Origin: Pseudomonas viridiflava
GTDB lineage: Bacteria; Pseudomonadota; Gammaproteobacteria; Pseudomonadales; Pseudomonadaceae
DNA: 64,000 nucleotides
Reading direction: 5' to 3'
Assembly (NCBI RefSeq): GCF_900580675.1
Contig: NZ_UTBG01000255.1
Coordinates: 1-64,000 of the forward strand
Shown: piece by piece, positions 43,023 through 51,331 of the stretch
Layout: the number at the start of each line of letters is the position of its first letter
Numbering within the stretch: position 1 is the first letter of the stretch
Translations under genes and position numbers: made by a program
Notes under the pieces: generated by a model
The model's input: the letters and a program-made list of their open reading frames with translations, nothing else
The model's database searches: none
What the model was told of the DNA's origin: nothing

Positions 43023-44507
43023 ATGAGCGCCAACGTCGACCAGAACAACCGCCCCGACTACGACCAGGTCCTGCAGGACATCGCCGATTACGTCCTCAAT
43101 TACCGGATCGATTCCCCGACCGCTCTGGACACGGCGCGCAACTGCCTGATGGACACGCTGGGCTGCGGCCTTCTGGCCCTGCGCTTCCCCGAGTGCACCA
43201 AGCACCTGGGGCCTATCGTCGAGGGCACCGTGGTGCCTTTCGGCGCGCGCGTGCCTGGCACCTCTTTCCGCCTGGACCCGGTCAAGGCCGCGTGGGATAT
43301 CGGCTGCATTGTGCGCTGGCTCGACTACAACGACACCTGGCTCGCCGCCGAATGGGGCCACCCCTCGGACAACCTTGGCGGCATCCTCGCGGTCGCCGAC
43401 CACCTTTCGCAAAAACACGTGGCCAATGGCGACGCGCCGCTGACCGTGCGCGCGGTGCTGGAAGCGATGATCATGGCCCACGAAATCCAGGGCGTGATTG
43501 CGCTGGAAAATTCCTTTAACCGCGTCGGCCTCGACCATGTGCTGCTGGTGAAAGTCGCCTCTACTGCCGTCACCGCCAAGCTGATGGGCGCCAATCGTGA
43601 ACAGTTGTTGTCGGCACTGTCCCACGCGTTTGTCGATGGTCAGGCGCTGCGCACTTATCGCCACGCGCCGAATGCCGGCTCGCGCAAATCCTGGGCGGCG
43701 GGGGATGCGTCGAGCCGGGGTGTGCGCTTGGCGGATATCGCCCTGCGCGGCGAGATGGGCATTCCGGGTGTGCTGAGTGCGCCGCAGTGGGGCTTTTACG
43801 ACGTGCTGTTCAGCCACACCAACAAAGACCTGGCCCTCAAGCCCGAAGACAAGCGCGGGTTCAGCCTGTCCCAGCCGTACGGCACCTATGTGATGGAAAA
43901 CGTGCTGTTCAAGATCAGCTTCCCGGCCGAGTTCCATGCGCAAACCGCCTGCGAGGCTGCGGTGACCTTGCACCCGCTGGTGAAAAATCGCCTGCATGAA
44001 ATCGAGCGGATCGTGATTACCACCCACGAGTCGGCGATCCGTATCATTTCCAAGGTCGGGCAACTGGCCAACGCCGCCGACCGCGACCACTGCCTGCAAT
44101 ACATGACCGCCGTGCCCCTGGCGTTCGGCAATTTGGTGGCCGAGCAGTACGAGGATGAATTCCACGCGGCGCACCCGATCATCGATGACCTGCGCGACAA
44201 GATGGTCATCATCGAAGACCCACGCTACAGCCGCGAATACCTGGAAGCCGACAAGCGCTCAATCGCCAATGCGGTACAGGTGTTCTTCAAGGACGGCACC
44301 CGCACCGAGCAGGTTGCGGTGGAGTACCCGATTGGCCATCGCCGGCGCCGGGTGGATGGTGTTCCATTGCTGGAAGACAAGTTCAAGGCCAACCTGGCCA
44401 CGCGGTTTACCGCCCAGCGCAGTGCCGAGATCTTTGCGTTGTGCAAGGATCAGACACGGCTTGAAGCAACGCCGGTCAATCGTTTTGTCGATCTGTTTGT
44501 GATCTGA
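43023..44507 (+). CDS. prpD: 2-methylcitrate dehydratase PrpD
   Basis: A 494-residue MmgE/PrpD-family enzyme (no Fe-S cluster). It dehydrates 2-methylcitrate to 2-methyl-cis-aconitate. Visible: [62 protein letters not shown] and [20 protein letters not shown]. In an operon with acnD it is partly redundant, so it could carry the dehydration alone if acnD is truly dead. AGGAGTCACTGCC precedes the ATG. Last gene of the prp cluster, 141 bases after prpF. Confidence 0.94.
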   Translation: MSANVDQNNRPDYDQVLQDIADYVLNYRIDSPTALDTARNCLMDTLGCGLLALRFPECTKHLGPIVEGTVVPFGARVPGTSFRLDPVKAAWDIGCIVRWLDYNDTWLAAEWGHPSDNLGGILAVADHLSQKHVANGDAPLTVRAVLEAMIMAHEIQGVIALENSFNRVGLDHVLLVKVASTAVTAKLMGANREQLLSALSHAFVDGQALRTYRHAPNAGSRKSWAAGDASSRGVRLADIALRGEMGIPGVLSAPQWGFYDVLFSHTNKDLALKPEDKRGFSLSQPYGTYVMENVLFKISFPAEFHAQTACEAAVTLHPLVKNRLHEIERIVITTHESAIRIISKVGQLANAADRDHCLQYMTAVPLAFGNLVAEQYEDEFHAAHPIIDDLRDKMVIIEDPRYSREYLEADKRSIANAVQVFFKDGTRTEQVAVEYPIGHRRRRVDGVPLLEDKFKANLATRFTAQRSAEIFALCKDQTRLEATPVNRFVDLFVI

Positions 44508-44671
44508 CCCGCGCCCCGCGCCCGGGCTCGAAACAGTCTGGTACTTACTCTTCCTACACTTGCGGAACCCCTTTCAGATAAATGCCAATCAGGTAGCCGT
44601 AGGACTTGCTCATGCAGGTCCTGTGGCCATCGGCAATTGCACATCAAATACCTGAATCTGGAAGGTACCGT

Positions 44672-45616
44672 ATGACTAGCGTAAATCCTGGACAACCAAC
44701 GCCCTACACAATCGGCTACGAAATGTCCCCGAAGCCGACGCCTATCCGCTATCAAGATAGTGCCGACGCCGCTGCACAGCCCGCCGCCCAGGCGGATTCG
44801 GTGACGCCTCGAAGCCTTATGACCTCACAGCAGCGCGGTCGGTTTTCGAGCCACAGTGAGCTGGTTAATTCGACGCCGCGCGAAACAGCCGCGTCAGGCC
44901 CGTTAGCAGAGTTGAAGCTGCAACAGGATGAGCTACGCGCTCAACTAAAGGGTGTGGGTGACGCCTTGGGCCCGCTGATCGAGAAACTCCTCGCGCAAGT
45001 AGCGGACTTGACTCAGCAACTCGCTACTTCCGACAGAGCCCCGAAAGAAACTCCCGTTGCAACCACTCCCCAGCCCGAGGCTCAACCCGCCGCTGATCTG
45101 AGCGTTATGCCGAATGAAACGTCTCCCGCGCACGATGTGGTTGCGCCTGAGACCTTTGCAACACCGGATCAAGTGCCGACTCAGCAAAGCACGCCGCAGA
45201 ATCTTGACCACTTTATTCGCGAAAATAATGCGTTCCACCAGACCATCAATGGCGTATTCAAACAGCTGTCGTCTTTTTTGGAAAAGCTGGCGGAGCAAAT
45301 TGGCCAGTTGGCCCAGCAAGTCAGCGCTATGGCAGGCACCCAGACTCCAGCGCCGAGTCAAACGGCGGACGCCACCGAAATGGTTGCTTCAGAGGGCGTG
45401 CAGCCTGAGTCGCCGTCCATCACACAAAACAACGAGCTGAATGCAGAAGGTGAGCCAGCAATGCCTCAGCTTTCCACTATCGAAGAAGTGAGGAATCAAA
45501 ACGAGCTGCTTCGCGGCCAAATTGCCGAGAAGTCGGAAAGCTACAAAGCCACGATCTCAGCGCTTGAGCAGCAGGTCGAGATGTTGATCAAGCAAGTCAA
45601 TGATCGGAAGAAATAG
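44672..45616 (+). CDS. Unrecognised Pro/Gln-rich protein with two helical repeats
   Basis: A 314-residue protein without signal peptide or membrane helix. Residues 1-80 and 120-170 are Pro/Ala/Gln/Thr-rich and probably disordered. Two helical repeats resemble each other (LGPLIEKLLAQVADLTQQL near 92-110, and LSSFLEKLAEQIGQLAQQV near 205-223), and a final coiled coil ends in SALEQQVEMLIKQVNDRKK. The ribosome binding site GGAAGG precedes the ATG at 44672. No family recognised. The low-complexity linker and amphipathic repeats fit an adaptor or a secreted effector-like protein, but neither is shown. Confidence 0.65.
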   Translation: MTSVNPGQPTPYTIGYEMSPKPTPIRYQDSADAAAQPAAQADSVTPRSLMTSQQRGRFSSHSELVNSTPRETAASGPLAELKLQQDELRAQLKGVGDALGPLIEKLLAQVADLTQQLATSDRAPKETPVATTPQPEAQPAADLSVMPNETSPAHDVVAPETFATPDQVPTQQSTPQNLDHFIRENNAFHQTINGVFKQLSSFLEKLAEQIGQLAQQVSAMAGTQTPAPSQTADATEMVASEGVQPESPSITQNNELNAEGEPAMPQLSTIEEVRNQNELLRGQIAEKSESYKATISALEQQVEMLIKQVNDRKK

Positions 45617-45636
45617 ACCCCGGCCAACTGTCGGCT

Positions 45637-45661
45637 AGTGTGGGGGACACTCCCCCATACT
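45637..45661. terminator. Hairpin shared by convergent genes
   Basis: AGTGTGGGGGA-CAC-TCCCCCATACT forms a stem of about ten pairs with one mismatch between the end of the unknown protein and alaX. There is no long T run on either strand, so termination is only probable. Confidence 0.5.
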
Positions 45662-45682
45662 CGAGCGCGTCAGAATCGTCCT

Positions 45683-46411
45683 TTACTCAAACCGCAGAAT
45701 CACCCTGCGGTTGTGCTTGCTCTTTTTCTCGATCTTCTCGCAGAACACCCGGCCGATTTCCTCGGTGTTGATCACGTGGGTGCCGCCGCACGGCTGGATA
45801 TCGATCCCGCCGATTTCAATCACGCGTACCGAGCCCTGGATCACCGGCGGCGCGACCGCCTGGGTGCGGGTGATCTGCAGCAGAGTGGCGTATTCCGAGG
45901 CGGGCATCGACAGGGTTTTGACCTCATGGGCTTGTGCGATCAGCGCGTTGAGGTCGCGGGTGAGGGTGTCTTTGTCCAGGGTCATTTCCGGCAGGTCGAA
46001 ATCCAGGCGGCCTTTGTCCGCGCTGATGCTGCAACCGGTCACCGGTGCGTCGATGATCGAACACAACAGGTGCAGGCAGGTGTGCATTTTCATGTGCTGG
46101 TAGCGCCGCTCCCAATCAATCCCCGCGTCCACCTGCACACCGGCGATCAACTGCTCGGGGCAGTGTTCGACCTGGTGCCAGATGATCGAACGCATTACCG
46201 GGTCGCGCACCGTGCCTGTCACGGCGACCTGCGTACCGTCCGCCAGGGTCAAGTGGCCGGTGTCGCCCGGCTGCCCGCCGCCGGTGGGGTAGAACAGGGT
46301 GTGTTCCAGGGCGATTCCGTGTTCGCTGACGGCAATCACCCGGGCGCTGAACGCGTTCTGGTAGGGCGCGCTGTCGAACAGCGCCAGGGTTTCCATGGTG
46401 TGCACAGACAT
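45683..46411 (-). CDS. AlaX-type alanyl-tRNA editing protein
   Basis: A 242-residue stand-alone editing domain. It removes serine (or glycine) wrongly attached to tRNA-Ala. Metal-binding motifs are HTCLHLL (HxxxH form) and PCGGTHV with the N-terminal LFYPTGGGQPGDTG. ATG at 46411 with GGAGG six bases upstream, just after the stop of the serine acetyltransferase, so the genes are co-transcribed. It is the last gene of a sulfur-amino-acid operon; its role there may be to protect translation from a non-standard amino acid made by the other enzymes (inference). Confidence 0.9.
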   Translation of the reverse strand: MSVHTMETLALFDSAPYQNAFSARVIAVSEHGIALEHTLFYPTGGGQPGDTGHLTLADGTQVAVTGTVRDPVMRSIIWHQVEHCPEQLIAGVQVDAGIDWERRYQHMKMHTCLHLLCSIIDAPVTGCSISADKGRLDFDLPEMTLDKDTLTRDLNALIAQAHEVKTLSMPASEYATLLQITRTQAVAPPVIQGSVRVIEIGGIDIQPCGGTHVINTEEIGRVFCEKIEKKSKHNRRVILRFE

Positions 46412-46413
46412 GT

Positions 46414-47406
46414 TCAACCTCCGACGTTCACTGGGCTGGCTTGCAAAAGGGAGCGCACCATTGCACTCAAGCCAGGGGGGGAAAGCAGGGTGATTTCAAA
46501 CTCGGGGCCGCAGACCTTGAGGTTCAGCGGCAGGCGCGGCAGGTGGCTGCCGGGCTCGGTGCGGTGCAGGCGAAACTGCAGGTGGTGGCGTTCCTTCACC
46601 GTGGGCTCCAGCATCAGCCCCGGCAGGGGGTGGAAGTCCGCGTCCAGAACCGTGACCTTGTGGCTGGTGTTGACCTCGCCGACCACATGCAAACGCTCAT
46701 CCAGGGCGAAGGCGCCGAGGTAGTTGCTGTGGTCCGATTCATCATGTTTTTGCAGCTGGATCTGGTTCACCACCTTGACCTTGGTGCCGGCGGGCACATC
46801 CTGGGTGATCACACAGGACGGGCTGATAAACACGTTGTCGCCGATCAGCACATACCCCAGCACGCGGGCGCCGGAACCCACTTCGACGTTGTTGCCCAGG
46901 CGCGGGTGGCGCTTGCCGTCGGGGTTGTTGGCGATGCCACGGGCACCCAGGGTCACGCCGCAGAGGATGTAGCAGTCGTTGCCGATCTCGCAGGTTTCGC
47001 CGATCACCGTGCCGTAGCCGTGGTCGAGCACGAAGCGTCGGCCAATGCGCGCCGCCGGGTGGATTTCTGCGCCCGAAAGCACCTTGCCCTGGTTGCTCAG
47101 CTTGAGCGCGATGCGTGAAAACACCCCGTTGGTCTGGTCCGGGAAATGCCACACCAGGTGCGCGAGCCGGTAATACAGCACCGCCTTGAACGAGGCGTAG
47201 GATTCCAGGATCAACTCCCCGCGCCCACGGGAGGCCGGGTCGCGGTAGGCATAGGCGATCAGGTCCTCGGCCACCGCCTGGGCCGCGTTCTGAATCAGCG
47301 GCGCCAGGTGCGGTTCCAGCTGTTTCATCTGCACGGGCGTGAGGGTCTTGATGAGGTGTGTGAGCAACTCATCGTGCAGCTGTTGCATGTCGATAAAGCC
47401 CCCCAT
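46414..47406 (-). CDS. Serine O-acetyltransferase with extra C-terminal domain
   Basis: A 330-residue protein. The first 225 residues are an EpsC/CysE-type acetyltransferase (SATase alpha-helical start, then the left-handed beta-helix with IHPAARIGRRFVLDHGYGTV, GETCEIGNDCYIL, VTLGARGI, DGKRHPRLGNNVEVG). About 100 residues follow (from QLQKHDESDHSNYLGAF) with no family I recognise. It makes O-acetylserine for the cysteine-synthase-like gene upstream in the operon. The ATG at 47406 has no strong site; a GTG two codons upstream is in frame. Confidence 0.86.
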   Translation of the reverse strand: MGGFIDMQQLHDELLTHLIKTLTPVQMKQLEPHLAPLIQNAAQAVAEDLIAYAYRDPASRGRGELILESYASFKAVLYYRLAHLVWHFPDQTNGVFSRIALKLSNQGKVLSGAEIHPAARIGRRFVLDHGYGTVIGETCEIGNDCYILCGVTLGARGIANNPDGKRHPRLGNNVEVGSGARVLGYVLIGDNVFISPSCVITQDVPAGTKVKVVNQIQLQKHDESDHSNYLGAFALDERLHVVGEVNTSHKVTVLDADFHPLPGLMLEPTVKERHHLQFRLHRTEPGSHLPRLPLNLKVCGPEFEITLLSPPGLSAMVRSLLQASPVNVGG

Positions 47407-47443
47407 GGAGACACCCTCGCATTCTGGATGGTTGGAAAACCGC

Positions 47444-48373
47444 CTATTCGAAACTGGGCAGGTAGCTGTCGGCATTGTCGTAAACCATGGTCAGTAGCAC
47501 CGTTTCCGGCGGCAGTTCGGGGGCCAGCCGGGCGATGGCCACCATGTTGGCGGCGGAGGACAGGCCCAGGCTGATGGCGTCTGTGCGCATGATGCGTTTC
47601 ATCATGTCGATGCATTCCTGGCGCGAGACCTTGAGCATGCCGTCGATCACATCCAGGTTGAGGATGCTCGGGATCAGACCGATCGACAGGCCCTGGATAT
47701 GGTGCGGCGCATGCTGGTTTTTCAGCAGGTCGCATTCCTCCGGTTCCACGCCCATCACGCGGATTGCCGGCCAGGTGGTCTTCAGCACTTCACCGATCCC
47801 GGTGATATGGCCGCCGGTGCCGATGCCGCTGACAAAATAGTCCACGCGCAGATCACCAAACGCCCGAACGATTTCCCGCGCGGTGGTGTCGCGGTGGGTC
47901 TGCGGGTTGGCGCCGTTGCGCTGCTGGTTGAGCATCACAAAGCTTGGGTTTTCCAGCTGCAGTTCCATGCACTTTTCGCCGTGGGAATTGTTACCGAGGC
48001 GGCTGTCCGACAGCACCACCTTGGCGCCATACAGGCGCAGCAGTTTCTGTTTTTCGGGGCTGTAGTTATCCGGAATCACCAGCACCACTTTGTAGCCGAG
48101 CACGTTGCCGGCCATCACCAGGCCGATGCCGGTGTTACCGCCGCTGGGTTCGATGATGGTTTGCCCGGAATCACGGATCAGCACGCCACGGCGTTCGGCG
48201 TCGAGGATCATGCCCAGGGCGATGCGCGCCTTGTGGCTGCCGCCGGGGTTGAGGGATTCGAGCTTGGCGTAGACCTCAATGCCGAGGTCTTCGGAAAACT
48301 GCGCCAGGCGTACGATCGGCGTATGGCCGATGGCGTCGAGGATTGAGTTATGCAACATCAGGTATGAGCCCAT
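47444..48373 (-). CDS. Cysteine-synthase-like PLP enzyme
   Basis: A 309-residue fold-type II PLP enzyme of the CysK/CysM group. PLP Lys in GGSHKARIAL; phosphate loop IIEPSGGNTGIGL (an extra Gly compared with the usual TSGNTG); GIGTGGHITGIGEVLK; ASLGLSSA-type end (ISLGLSSAANM). It adds a sulfur (or other) nucleophile to O-acetylserine or O-phosphoserine. In this operon, beside a JAMM/carrier/E1/rhodanese fusion, it resembles CysM of the CysO pathway. It lies six bases after the fusion gene. Start taken as ATG 48373; 48358 is an alternative. Confidence 0.88.
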   Translation of the reverse strand: MGSYLMLHNSILDAIGHTPIVRLAQFSEDLGIEVYAKLESLNPGGSHKARIALGMILDAERRGVLIRDSGQTIIEPSGGNTGIGLVMAGNVLGYKVVLVIPDNYSPEKQKLLRLYGAKVVLSDSRLGNNSHGEKCMELQLENPSFVMLNQQRNGANPQTHRDTTAREIVRAFGDLRVDYFVSGIGTGGHITGIGEVLKTTWPAIRVMGVEPEECDLLKNQHAPHHIQGLSIGLIPSILNLDVIDGMLKVSRQECIDMMKRIMRTDAISLGLSSAANMVAIARLAPELPPETVLLTMVYDNADSYLPSFE

Positions 48374-48379
48374 GGCCGG

Positions 48380-50242
48380 TCAGTACAAAGGCATGTCGGG
48401 TTCGACGTCGCGAACCCAGTGTTTCATGCCGCCTTGCAGGACTTTGGTGTTGGCGAAGCCGGCGGCCAGCAAGGTGCTGGCGGCTTGCTCGGCGCGGGTG
48501 CCGGCGTAACAGATCAGGTAATGGGTGTTGTCCCGGCTGAGGCTGTCGAGCTGCCCATCCAGCTCGGCCAGGGGGATGTGCACCACGCCCGGCAATTTGC
48601 ACACTTCCAGTTCGCTTGCGTCGCGCACGTCCAGCAGCACGTCGGCGCTGCGGTGGTGTTCGAGCACTTGCTTGAGTACGCGGGGCTTGATGTAGCGTTC
48701 TTCGGCCAGCGACGGTTGGCTCGGTACGGCGTCCGCACACACCGCTGGGGCCTGGGTTTGGTTGTCGCGCAGGTCGGAGCAGCACGGGCAGTCGGCGCGG
48801 CGTTTGAAACGGATCTCGCTGAATTTCATCGCCAGTGCGTCGAAGCGCATCAAGCGGCCGGACAGCGGCTCGCCGATGCCGATCAGCAACTTGATCGCCT
48901 CGGTAGCCTGGATCATCCCTACCACACCCGGCAGCACGCCGATCACGCCGCCGGCGCTGCAGTTGGGTGCCAGCTCGGCAGGCGGTGCGCTGGGGAACAG
49001 GCAGCGGTAGCACGGCCCGCCTTTATAGTTGAGTACGCTGATCTGCCCATCGAAGCGGTAGATGGCGCCGTACACCAGCGGTTTACCCAACTGCACGCAG
49101 GCATCGTTGACCAGGTAGCGCGTATCGAAATTGTCGGTGCCGTCGATCACCAGGTCATAGGCGCCCACCAGTTCCAGGGCGTTGTCGGCATTGAGCGCGG
49201 TGTTGTGGGCGTTGATCCGGATATGGCTGTTGAGGTCCTGCAACCGCTGTTTGGCCGACTCGACCTTGGGCATGCCCAGCGTGCTGTTGCCGTGGACGAT
49301 CTGGCGTTGCAGGTTGCTGCTTTCCACCACATCGAAATCCACCAGCCCCAGGGTGCCGATGCCGGCCGCTGCCAGGTACAGGCTGATCGGCGAGCCCAGG
49401 CCGCCGGTGCCGATGATCAACACCTTGGCCTTTTTCAGGTTCAACTGGCCTTCGCGGCCGACGCCGGGCAGGGTGATGTGGCGCACGTAGCGCTGTACTT
49501 CTTCATTGCTAAGTGCATCGACGTCGATGCCGCCCGAGGTGGCGAGCAGCACTTCGATCCTGGCTTTTTCCGGGAGTTTATCGTCGGCGCCAACCAGCTC
49601 TTCCTCGGCGGTAAACAGGAAATGTTCCTTGAGCTGGTTGTTGTTTTCGTGGAACAGGTGCGGGCGCAGCTGCGGATGGCTGCTGCAGAGGTTTTCAATG
49701 ACTTCGCGCAATGTCGATCCGGTACCCTCAAGGGTCGATTCCGGCAGCTTGGCCACGCGAACCAGAATGTCAGGGAAAGAGACAGCGTTCATGGACAACT
49801 CCGTGTGCAGGTCGTTGAAGGGTTGAAGGGCGAAATGCTTGCCATCCCAGGCAAACAGCTTGGAGCCCAGGGCCTGGCCCTGGCGAACGTCGACCACCAG
49901 GTAGCTGACGGGGTAGATCGGCTCGCCCAGGAACAGTGCCTTGTCCTGGTCTTCATCGCTGAAATACGCGCCGACGTCCGGGTGGGAGTGGTAGATCACC
50001 ACCACGGGGTTGTCGCTGCGAAACGCCTTGTTCATCAGCAGCGTGTCGGCCACCGAAAACGTGTAGCCGTTGGCGGCGCTGCGCGGGTACATCTCGGGGT
50101 GCTTGCGGTGCAACTCATTCTGGATATTGCTGCCCAGGTAAACGCTGCCATCGGCAAACACGAAACCACAGCATTCCTCGGGGTAAGTGCGGCTGGCGTG
50201 GGCGTAAATCTGTTCCAGGGCATGGGGGCGGAGGACGTCCAT
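48380..50242 (-). CDS. JAMM peptidase / ubiquitin-like carrier / E1 (MoeB-ThiF) / rhodanese fusion
   Basis: A 620-residue fusion. (1) JAMM metallopeptidase, about 1-145: E22 or E23 in PEECCGF, HSHP at 85-88 with S95 and D98. (2) MoaD/ThiS/CysO-like carrier, 151-238 (FPDILVRVAKLPE, STLREVIENLCSS, FLFTAEEELV), ending in Gly-Gly at 237-238. (3) MoeB/ThiF adenylyltransferase, 247-490: IIGTGGLGSP, zinc cysteines 411/414/485/488, catalytic C428. (4) Rhodanese, 515-620, C578 in ICYAGTRAEQA. Together they can activate, thiolate and cleave a sulfur carrier, as Mec+, CysO and MoeZ do for cysteine in mycobacteria. ATG at 50242. An internal ATG (49792) with GGAG ahead begins at the carrier domain. Confidence 0.88.
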   Translation of the reverse strand: MDVLRPHALEQIYAHASRTYPEECCGFVFADGSVYLGSNIQNELHRKHPEMYPRSAANGYTFSVADTLLMNKAFRSDNPVVVIYHSHPDVGAYFSDEDQDKALFLGEPIYPVSYLVVDVRQGQALGSKLFAWDGKHFALQPFNDLHTELSMNAVSFPDILVRVAKLPESTLEGTGSTLREVIENLCSSHPQLRPHLFHENNNQLKEHFLFTAEEELVGADDKLPEKARIEVLLATSGGIDVDALSNEEVQRYVRHITLPGVGREGQLNLKKAKVLIIGTGGLGSPISLYLAAAGIGTLGLVDFDVVESSNLQRQIVHGNSTLGMPKVESAKQRLQDLNSHIRINAHNTALNADNALELVGAYDLVIDGTDNFDTRYLVNDACVQLGKPLVYGAIYRFDGQISVLNYKGGPCYRCLFPSAPPAELAPNCSAGGVIGVLPGVVGMIQATEAIKLLIGIGEPLSGRLMRFDALAMKFSEIRFKRRADCPCCSDLRDNQTQAPAVCADAVPSQPSLAEERYIKPRVLKQVLEHHRSADVLLDVRDASELEVCKLPGVVHIPLAELDGQLDSLSRDNTHYLICYAGTRAEQAASTLLAAGFANTKVLQGGMKHWVRDVEPDMPLY

Positions 50243-50277
50243 GTTTCTCTCGCGTTGTTGAGTGGGGGCCAGGAGGG

Positions 50278-51228
50278 TCAATTTTTCTTGGCCAGGAGTT
50301 TTTCAATCGGCAATTTGGTGATCGCAAAGCCGGCCAACAGGATCGCCGAATACAGCATCAGGTCGCGGGAAATCGCCAGGCCTTCATACCAGGCACCGAT
50401 GATCACCGCGAACACCGGGAAAATGATGAACACGAACGACAGGATGATCGGGCTCAAGCGCTTGAGCAGCATGAAGTACACGATGAATCCGCCCACCGAC
50501 GCCACCAGCCCCAGGTAAAACAGCGCGCTCCAGGAGCGCAGGGTGATGTCTTCAAAGGTCGGCGTTTCAAACCACAGCCCGGCCACGAACAGCATCAACC
50601 CGGCAATCCCGATGGGCAGGGTGTTGTAGGTGATCACGCTGATGGCGCTGCCTTTCTGCTTGGTGATGACGTAGCACAAGGCGTGCATGATCGCGGCGGT
50701 CAGAATCGCCAGCACCCCGAAGAATTCGGCGTGGTCCAGGTGCAGGCCCTGGCTCTTGATGATCATGTAGAGGCTGCCGAACCCGATGCCGATACCGACC
50801 ACCTGCGAGAAATAAATGCGCTCGCGCAGGAACAGCGCGGAGAAGATCAGGATGAACACCGGCATGCAGCTGAACAGCAGGGCGGTCAGGCCGGATGACA
50901 CATGCATTTCGCCGTAGTTGAGCAGGTAGTAGGGCACGCTGAAGTAGGACAGGGTGACGAATACGAAGAACCAGCGGCTCTCACGCGGAAACAGGATCGG
51001 TTCGCGGCGCACCCAGGCAAAACACAGGAACAACGGGAAGGCGATGAGGAAGCGCAGGCCGGCGGATGTCAGCGGCGGCACGCTTTCTACGGCGATTTTG
51101 ATGCCCAGCCAGGTAGTGCCCCAGCTCAGGCAAACGATCAGGAACATCACACTGGTCACCAGCCCGGCCAACCACTGTTTCTGGTTTTTGGTTTTGGCGG
51201 TGTTTTCGAGAACGGCGGACATTGGCAT
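50278..51228 (-). CDS. EamA/DMT-family exporter
   Basis: A 316-residue inner-membrane protein with ten predicted helices in two EamA repeats (LRFLIAFPLFLCFAWVRREP and SPIILSFVFIIFPVFAVIIG). EamA proteins such as YdeD export cysteine and O-acetylserine; a similar role fits its place as first gene of a cysteine-type biosynthesis operon. Its end is followed closely by the fusion gene (ATG 35 bases on). It is divergent from a MocR regulator over 103 bases. Confidence 0.85.
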   Translation of the reverse strand: MPMSAVLENTAKTKNQKQWLAGLVTSVMFLIVCLSWGTTWLGIKIAVESVPPLTSAGLRFLIAFPLFLCFAWVRREPILFPRESRWFFVFVTLSYFSVPYYLLNYGEMHVSSGLTALLFSCMPVFILIFSALFLRERIYFSQVVGIGIGFGSLYMIIKSQGLHLDHAEFFGVLAILTAAIMHALCYVITKQKGSAISVITYNTLPIGIAGLMLFVAGLWFETPTFEDITLRSWSALFYLGLVASVGGFIVYFMLLKRLSPIILSFVFIIFPVFAVIIGAWYEGLAISRDLMLYSAILLAGFAITKLPIEKLLAKKN

Positions 51229-51252
51229 CGTTTATTGCTTCCCTGAGCCGGA

Positions 51253-51305
51253 ATTGAACTCTATATTGAGCTTGTAATGAGTTGTAAAATTCGGCGATTG
51301 AACCC
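51253..51305. promoter_or_regulatory. Candidate MocR binding direct repeat
   Basis: ATTGAACTC (51253-51261) and ATTGAACCC (51297-51305) are direct repeats 44 bases apart in the 103-base divergent intergenic region, a spacing near four helical turns. MocR regulators commonly bind such paired repeats. No computation was done. Confidence 0.4.
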
Positions 51306-51331
51306 GTAAAAGCACACTATTAGGGCGAAAG

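Noticed and set aside
48419-50518. A 699-codon plus-strand open frame opposite the JAMM/E1/rhodanese gene
   Set aside because: Composition is that of an antisense shadow; the minus-strand protein carries all catalytic motifs.
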